NCBI RefSeq assembly: GCF_963662255.1
Contig: NC_085047.1
Span: 110,915,872 to 110,979,871, forward strand
Reading direction: 5' to 3'
Source of the DNA: Cinclus cinclus
Lineage: Eukaryota > Chordata > Aves > Passeriformes > Cinclidae
Length of the DNA: 64,000 nucleotides
Of this stretch, positions 58,394 to 64,000 are shown piece by piece (the stretch's first letter is position 1; each line of letters begins with the position of its first letter). The notes beneath the pieces are model-generated. The model did no database searches, was not told where the DNA came from, and saw only the letters and a program-made list of their open reading frames with translations. The position numbers and the translations under genes are program-made.

Positions 58394-58446
58394 TCCTGTG
58401 CTGCTCTAGGCTTGGTCCTGTGCTGCTCTAGGCTTGGTCCTGTGCT
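58394..58446. repeat. 22-bp tandem repeat, 2.4 copies
   Basis: TCCTGTGCTGCTCTAGGCTT plus GG is repeated exactly at 58394-58415 and 58416-58437, and nine bases of a third copy follow (58438-58446). Perfect identity indicates recent slippage or duplication, probably polymorphic. Confidence 0.95.
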
Positions 58447-58843
58447 AGCAGGATGCAAAACATGGATAAATTAGCTGGTCTGTGCCAAGGGACCCCTCTG
58501 CAGAGGGAAACAAACCCCTTCAATTCCCTAAGCAACCTGGCAGCCACAGCCAGAGGTACCATGGGGCTGGGACCCACCACCACACAACAAAATATTCAGC
58601 ATCACCACCACTGGGTAAGGGAAGGATTACAGTCTCACCCTGCTTCTGTGCCCTGTAATACTTCAGAACTGCCACGGGTATTTTACCCCAGTGAAACTAA
58701 CTACTGTGTTAAATGTTTCACAATGGGGTTGAATTTCTTGCTAGAAAATGTACTTCAGCTGAGAGAAGCTGTAAGTTGCACCAGCTGAAAGTTTTGACTG
58801 AGGAGCCTCTTAGTATGATTAAAAATTAGTTGCTTCTGTCTTT

Positions 58844-58860
58844 TGTTGTTGTTGTTGTTG
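58844..58860. repeat. Short (GTT)n trinucleotide run
   Basis: TGTTGTTGTTGTTGTTG, a short simple repeat with no associated element. Confidence 0.85.
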
Positions 58861-60479
58861 ATTTCAAAGTGAACAATATTTTAAGCATTACTTTGAACAA
58901 CATTTTAAGTGATATTTGCAAAAGGTAGTTTTTTGTTTTTCACTCTATTAAATGTTAGGATAAGACAGAATTGATAGTTGTAGTCTGAGTTTAAAAACCA
59001 AATTTTCTTTCTAGATTGCTGGAAGTTTTCAAGACATTTTGGTTTTAATTTTGAGAAGAGGCTGTGTTTTTTTGGGGGGGGCAAGCAAAACAATTTGAAA
59101 GAAAAAATATTGACCCTTTTTGTGCTGACCTTCCTGAAGTCCTACATTCTATTCCCTTTCCTCAGGTATTCATCTACACATTTTGCCATCTTACTAGACA
59201 GGAAGAATAAGAAAGATGATTTACCAGTATGCTCAGAATTTTTGTAGGCCCATATTTTAATGCTTACTTTCATTTTGTGAAATGAAATTTTGTGACTTCT
59301 TTTTTCCCCTAATTCAAGTATTAATTTTTCCTGTGGCCAGCATGGTTCAGGAGCAATACCCTTCATGCTATGCTGTCAGTGGAGACCCAGAACACTTGGC
59401 TTTGCTGTTGCTGGGCTTTAAGTTTCTTCTCCAGGCAATTAGGTAGACTCACAAAATAGAAGCAATATATCCTAGCAAAACCAGAAGAAAACAGAAGTAA
59501 AATTTGGGGCCTTTTGTGTAATCGAAGAAAATATGCCCTGTGTTTCCTGAACCTCTTAAATAAGTGAAAAAATGAAACTGAGTTGGCCAGGAAGACTAAC
59601 TGAACTTGGTAGGAAAACAAGACTAAGGAGTGTGCACACAGTTGCACCAGAAAGTTTGAAGGTTACACAAAGGAGGGAAACAAAGTGCTTATCATAATTC
59701 ATAATATGAACTACTGGGTGTATTGGTAATGAGTGTAACCAAACCCAAAGGTACTAAATCAAATGGAGCAAACCAGCTGAGAAGCTGAACCCTGATCATT
59801 CAAGCAAACAGACCTCTGGGGAAGGCTGGGAGGGGAATTGGCTTTGTGGGTAAAACAGGAACTGAGCTGTCAGATCAAGAACTTTATACAAAGACATGAC
59901 CAGAGAAAAAAAAAGGAGTCCCAGTCTCTGACATTTCAAAGTCAGCTGAGCTTTGTTCCAATGTGGGGGCACCACTGGAGTTAGAAAATGCTCCAGGTGC
60001 CAGCAGTTGTACTGCAGTCCTACTCTATTGAGTGTTGCACTCCTTAATTTGTTTTCATTTCTACTAATGAAAATAAATAGCAACGAGAGAACTCCAGGGA
60101 GGGTGGGAAGAAACAGCATTTACGTTTCAAAGCTCTGCAGCCCTGCTCTCTAGCGTGCAGTTGCAGTGCGAGGCAATGTTCATGCCTTGTTAAATAAAAT
60201 GCAAAGAGTGAAAGAAGAAAACAGAGCTGCTTTACCAGAGAGCACAGATTCCATCTCCTATCCACCACTTTACAGTTTCTTTGCAGTCTCTGGCCCGACG
60301 CTACATGAACATGTGTATCTGAATTTTAAATGCAATAGCTGAAACCTTTCTTTCCACCTTGAAAACACTGACAAAAGCATCACAAAATTCATCCTGAAGT
60401 TGAAAGGTGTGGGAAGCTCCTTAAGAGTTACAGTGAGCTGCCCGCCTAACAAACAGAAGAGCCACTGAGGCTCCTTTCC

Positions 60480-60920
60480 TGCTCCTAGGATCTCCAGAAG
60501 AGAATCAGAGCCGGAGCCTGGTGAGTTATTACGGAGGCCCTCAAGTTGTTGAAGAGGAGCAATCCAGTGCATTCATCTGGCATCCTCCACCAGCTCCTCC
60601 AATTAGGCCCTGAACAGGGATCACTGTGAAACCTCCAGCTCTGCTCTTGCTGCTGAGAATGTCAAGAGAAGTGGCAATTAAAAGCCTTGTTTGTGACCAG
60701 CATAGGGACTGCTGCTTGGTTTGCAGGATTTGGAGGAGCCTGGCAGGCACGAGTGGAGCACAGACCCAGATAAAGCCATGCGTGCCTTCCCCTGACGGAT
60801 GCCACACCACGGCAGACGCTCAATAATTCATCCCTGAGACAAGCAGCACGTGTGGTTCAGCGTGGAGCCAGCTGTCACCCTTCCCCAGGTTGTGACCTCG
60901 CTGGATTTACCGCCTAAGCT
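60480..60920. promoter_or_regulatory. CpG-enriched unique patch with E-box and RUNX-type motifs
   Basis: I count eleven CpGs in about 440 bp, clearly denser than the surrounding sequence, though far below CpG-island density. It includes CACGTG at 60847-60852 overlapping TGTGGT at 60851-60856, and CTCAATAATTCATC near 60819. Retained CpGs outside islands can indicate hypomethylated enhancer sequence or a decayed G+C-rich repeat. No TATA or coding exon is evident. Confidence 0.25.
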
Positions 60921-61375
60921 GAACTGAGGCCAGCTTATATTTGGGTCTGAAACCTCTTTAGAGAATTCAGAATAATTCAGGGAGCAGTGGTGTGGGTTCA
61001 ACAGTGAAGGTTTCCCCTCCAGTTTTGGATTAATGCACAGAGTTAGGAAGATACTAGTGGGAGTTGTCCTTCAGAGGAGATATTAGCTCCTACAGAAAAC
61101 TTGCTCAAGGGAGACGTGCAGTGCAGGACTTTTAATAGATAGTTATCACTGCTGTTCTCCAAAACACAACAAAAAGCAGAAAAGCAGAAACTGACTGCTG
61201 CACTCCCTGACTGCACATTACATCATGACCTGCACAATAAAGCTCTCCACCTTTGCTCTGGGTTCAGCCTGAGAAACACATTCTCTACTTCAGTGAAGCC
61301 CCAAGTTTTCCCTCAGTCCACACAGTCATTCTTTTAACACCTTGTACTTTGATGTGAAAAAGGAGGTAGGATTGA

Positions 61376-61411
61376 GGGGAGCTGACCTCCATCATTCTAT
61401 GATTCTGTGAT
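61376..61411 (+). mobile_element. CR1 LINE 3' tail
   Basis: GACCTCCATCATTCTATGATTCTGTGATT is quoted here in parts: the GACCTCC block, then ATTCTATG and ATTCTGTG, two units of the 8-bp repeat that ends CR1 elements. Only a few tens of bases survive on the plus strand, so this is an extremely truncated insertion. Confidence 0.72.
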
Positions 61412-62514
61412 TTTTATCTACTTACATTCCTTCCACATTCACTCCTTCATGCTCTTTCTTCTCCTTCCCTGCTCACTTTTCTTCCCCATACAGAGTTGAC
61501 ATTAGGGATAAGGTAACTCCATGTCAGGAGCAGAGTCAGTTCTTCAGAAGTCTTCAGGCTCACCTTCTGCTTCTCATTCTTCCACAGCTCCTGCACAGAC
61601 CTAAGTGACAGTGCACCAGCACATCTCAGAGCAGCCTGGGGCCACAAACCTCTGAGTGCTTCACTTCTGCTGCTGGATTTCCAAAGATTTAATAACTACC
61701 TCAACTTTCTGGATGAGCAGTTGCTCTTCATGACAGTCTTTAAATCAATTCTACACACAGTAAAGTGGATAGCTGTCCTTAATAATTGGGTGTCTGGTAC
61801 CCCACCCAAATCATGGGATTTCACCCTGCATCAGCGATGTGCTTAAGTCTTTAAATCTATCTTACATCTTCTATTTCATGGAAACTGAGTGAAGCCCCCC
61901 ATCTGAGGAGACAGGACCACCTCAGAAACGTCTTTCCCATAGCTTGGAGATGTAAGAAGATAAAGTGACTCAATGAGCATTTGGATCTCATGGAGCTGTC
62001 ACTGTGTCTACTGGGACCTTTGGGAAGAATCAAAAGGGCTTTGGACAAGGCACCTGTTGAAGTGTTCTGGGTCACAGTGACAAACCACAGAGACTCAAAA
62101 AATCTTTAAACTTGAAGGTCTAGTGTGATCGCATGACTTATGTGTGCTGTTGCACGCATTTGTCCTGAATACAACAGGGGCCTGAAACAGAACCCATGTT
62201 CTCTTGCTTTTGGTGTGAAGAACACTCTGTTCTTTTAGGCAAATAAATATCCTTATTCTTTCTTTTTGTAGCATGCTGCCTCATGCACTGTTCAACAAAT
62301 AAAAGTGTGTTGGACAGGGGACAGTGTGAGACAGAAAAACTGAATTTTAATACTTCATCCTCTTTTACAAAACTGGTTTGTGTGAAAAATCAGAAATCCT
62401 GAAGTGGTCTACAACCAAGTTCCTAAGAAACCATCACATTGCCACTGACACCCAGCTGTGCTGTCAGAGAGCTGATATCCTACAGACTAGAATGGTTATT
62501 CTTATCTGCAGCTA

Positions 62515-62541
62515 ATGCAAATCTCATTTAAATATGCAAAC
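62515..62541 (+). promoter_or_regulatory. Paired octamer sites
   Basis: An exact octamer ATGCAAAT at 62515-62522 is followed 19 bases later by ATGCAAAC at 62534-62541, in the same orientation, with CATTTAAAT between them. POU-domain proteins bind these. The context is AT-rich, so chance occurrence is possible. Confidence 0.25.
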
Positions 62542-63079
62542 AGACTGGGGAAAAGAGAAGCACTTCGAGGACTGAAAAAACCTGAAGTCTCTCTGCCTAC
62601 TCCTTGGCCTTTTTTTTTCTCTTAAAAGATAAAGTTTAGCATCCAATTTAACCAATACAGAGAAACAACAAGAGACTGCCATAAATATTGTTCACCATCA
62701 GAAAAAAGATGACCTGCCTGGAAAGTTAAAACCATGTTCTCGGTGGCAGAAAATGGATATAGAAAGAAGCAGCTGGGCATGAACTTTGCAGCAGTTTTAC
62801 TCCAATCCAGTGATCCATAGAAAAAGTTGCTGCAAATGTGGGTTTGCTCAGTGTACACAGGGCTGTGATATTTGAAGTGCTGACAAGTTGAAGTCGACCT
62901 TTAATGGCATTCAGCAATTTGGTAATGAGTCCTCTGGACTCCAGGACCTCTTTGGAAGGTCAGGTGAATGTATAACCAGTAAAAGAGTTTGGCATGCATT
63001 TTTAAGAAATTCATATTTTTGAAAATTATAAACCATTTTAAGCTTTATGTTCCTGATGGATTATCCTAATTTTATATTG

Positions 63080-63098
63080 ATATGCATATATATATATA
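63080..63098. repeat. Short (TA)n tract
   Basis: ATATGCATATATATATATA, a short alternating purine-pyrimidine run. Confidence 0.85.
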
Positions 63099-64000
63099 CC
63101 CATTCAAATCAGTTGCAATTAAAATATCAATATTCACATGTGTAATTTTGTTTTGCATCCTGAGATTTACCTAAGCAGGTAAACCAGTTTTTTATTCAGA
63201 AAGTATTAAACCATTAATCTTTTAACTCAGGTTTGGGGTTTGATTGAAATAAGGGAGGAAAACATTCCCCAAATCAGCTACTTCTCTGTTTTCATATTTC
63301 TTTTACACAAATATTTCACTTCAGAGGCTTTATGAAAAGTTTTATTATGGCACAATGTTTGCAACAAATTTCTTAACCCTTTAAAATGAAGAGGAGGGGA
63401 GAGAAAATAGTGGGAAAATTAATGCATGAGTATCACAACTTTTTATCACATGGTATTTCTTTCCAACAGTAAAACTACAACCCATAGTGAAAATAACATA
63501 GAGTGACAGAGATGATCAGAGTGTAAAGTTACAGAACTGTTTTATCCCTTGGAATCTGCAGGAGAGGGATGCTAGTGACACACCATGTCATGAATGATAA
63601 TTATTTTTATGCCATGGAAAGTCAGTGATTGGAGATATGACCTCTATCACAAAACCACCTGTCTGGGTAAATAATTATTCTCTATTATGAAGAAAGAAGA
63701 AAGTGATGAGGTGCTTTCAATCAGTTTTTAATTGTACCAACAGAAATGGGTATCTGTCATGGTGATGTGAGGGGAAGGACAAAGATCATCCTATCAAGTT
63801 TGTTCACTGGAGAAAAAAATATGCTTTTAAGTGGTGCTCCATCATTTCTTGCTGAGCCAGCCTGCCTTTAGTGTATGACTAAGTGCTGATTTTTTGGAGG
63901 GGGAGCAACTCATTATGGGATGGCCCAGCTTCCTCTGTCAGTATTGATAACTTCTCACCAAGTTTCATGAAGAACCAGAGCCCTTGGTTTTAAATCTGAA

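Larger units (their letters stand above)
57381..61375. other. Unique non-coding sequence
   Basis: No gene is recognised. It contains the 22-bp tandem repeat at 58394-58446, a short (GTT) run at 58844-58860 and the CpG-enriched patch at 60480-60920, each listed separately. Frames are 111 codons or fewer without known motifs. Confidence 0.5.
61412..64000. other. Unique AT-rich non-coding sequence
   Basis: No gene or transposon is recognised to the window end. A pair of octamer-type sites is at 62515-62541, and a short alternating AT tract at 63080-63098. Frames stay below 80 codons. Confidence 0.5.

Overview
This is about 64 kb of vertebrate nuclear DNA, almost certainly from a bird and probably a songbird. 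The strongest evidence is several CR1 LINE fragments: the 3' ends carry the (ATTCTATG)n-type tail, and the flanking text on the opposite strand has the 'TTGGAAGGGACCTTAA' block. Long terminal repeats whose text I recall from passerine genomes add support, as do avian-style pyrimidine microsatellites. The organism call rests on repeat families recognised from memory; no database was searched.

I find no protein-coding gene, no RNA gene, no CpG island and no CRISPR. Open reading frames rarely exceed 150 codons. The largest lie in simple repeats, LTRs or low-stop unique sequence, and none gives a recognisable protein. The window is best read as a gene desert or the inside of a very large intron.

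Layout. 1-5 kb: unique AT-rich sequence. 5-9.5 kb: repeat-dense block with a CR1 fragment (minus), an endogenous-retrovirus LTR (plus), a 350-bp pyrimidine tract (hexamer then tetramer) and a second LTR (minus) flanked by a 9-bp direct repeat. 9.5-14.5 kb: unique, with a (CA)19 tract. 14.5-15.4 kb: a CR1 copy split by a 612-bp unclassified insert that contains a 53-bp tandem duplication. 15.4-30.6 kb: mainly unique, with an exon-like patch and a 111-bp-period degenerate duplication near 20.5-21 kb, and a CR1 tail at 27.3 kb. 30.6-41.5 kb: one very old CR1/L3-like fragment, then long unique sequence with possible conserved regulatory patches near 36.9 and 37.8 kb. 41.5-46.6 kb: an ancient MIR-like SINE, a degraded avian LTR, a (CATC)23 array, and a CR1 copy in which an ORF2 remnant abuts the 3' end with the reverse transcriptase region missing. 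46.6-64 kb: mostly unique, with AT-rich enhancer-like patches at 47.7 and 51.9-52.1 kb, a 282-bp CT array at 57.1 kb, a CpG-enriched patch at 60.5-60.9 kb and a CR1 tail at 61.4 kb.

No genes act together here. The functional interest lies in possible distal regulatory elements, which only cross-species alignment or chromatin data can establish, and in the nested repeat history.
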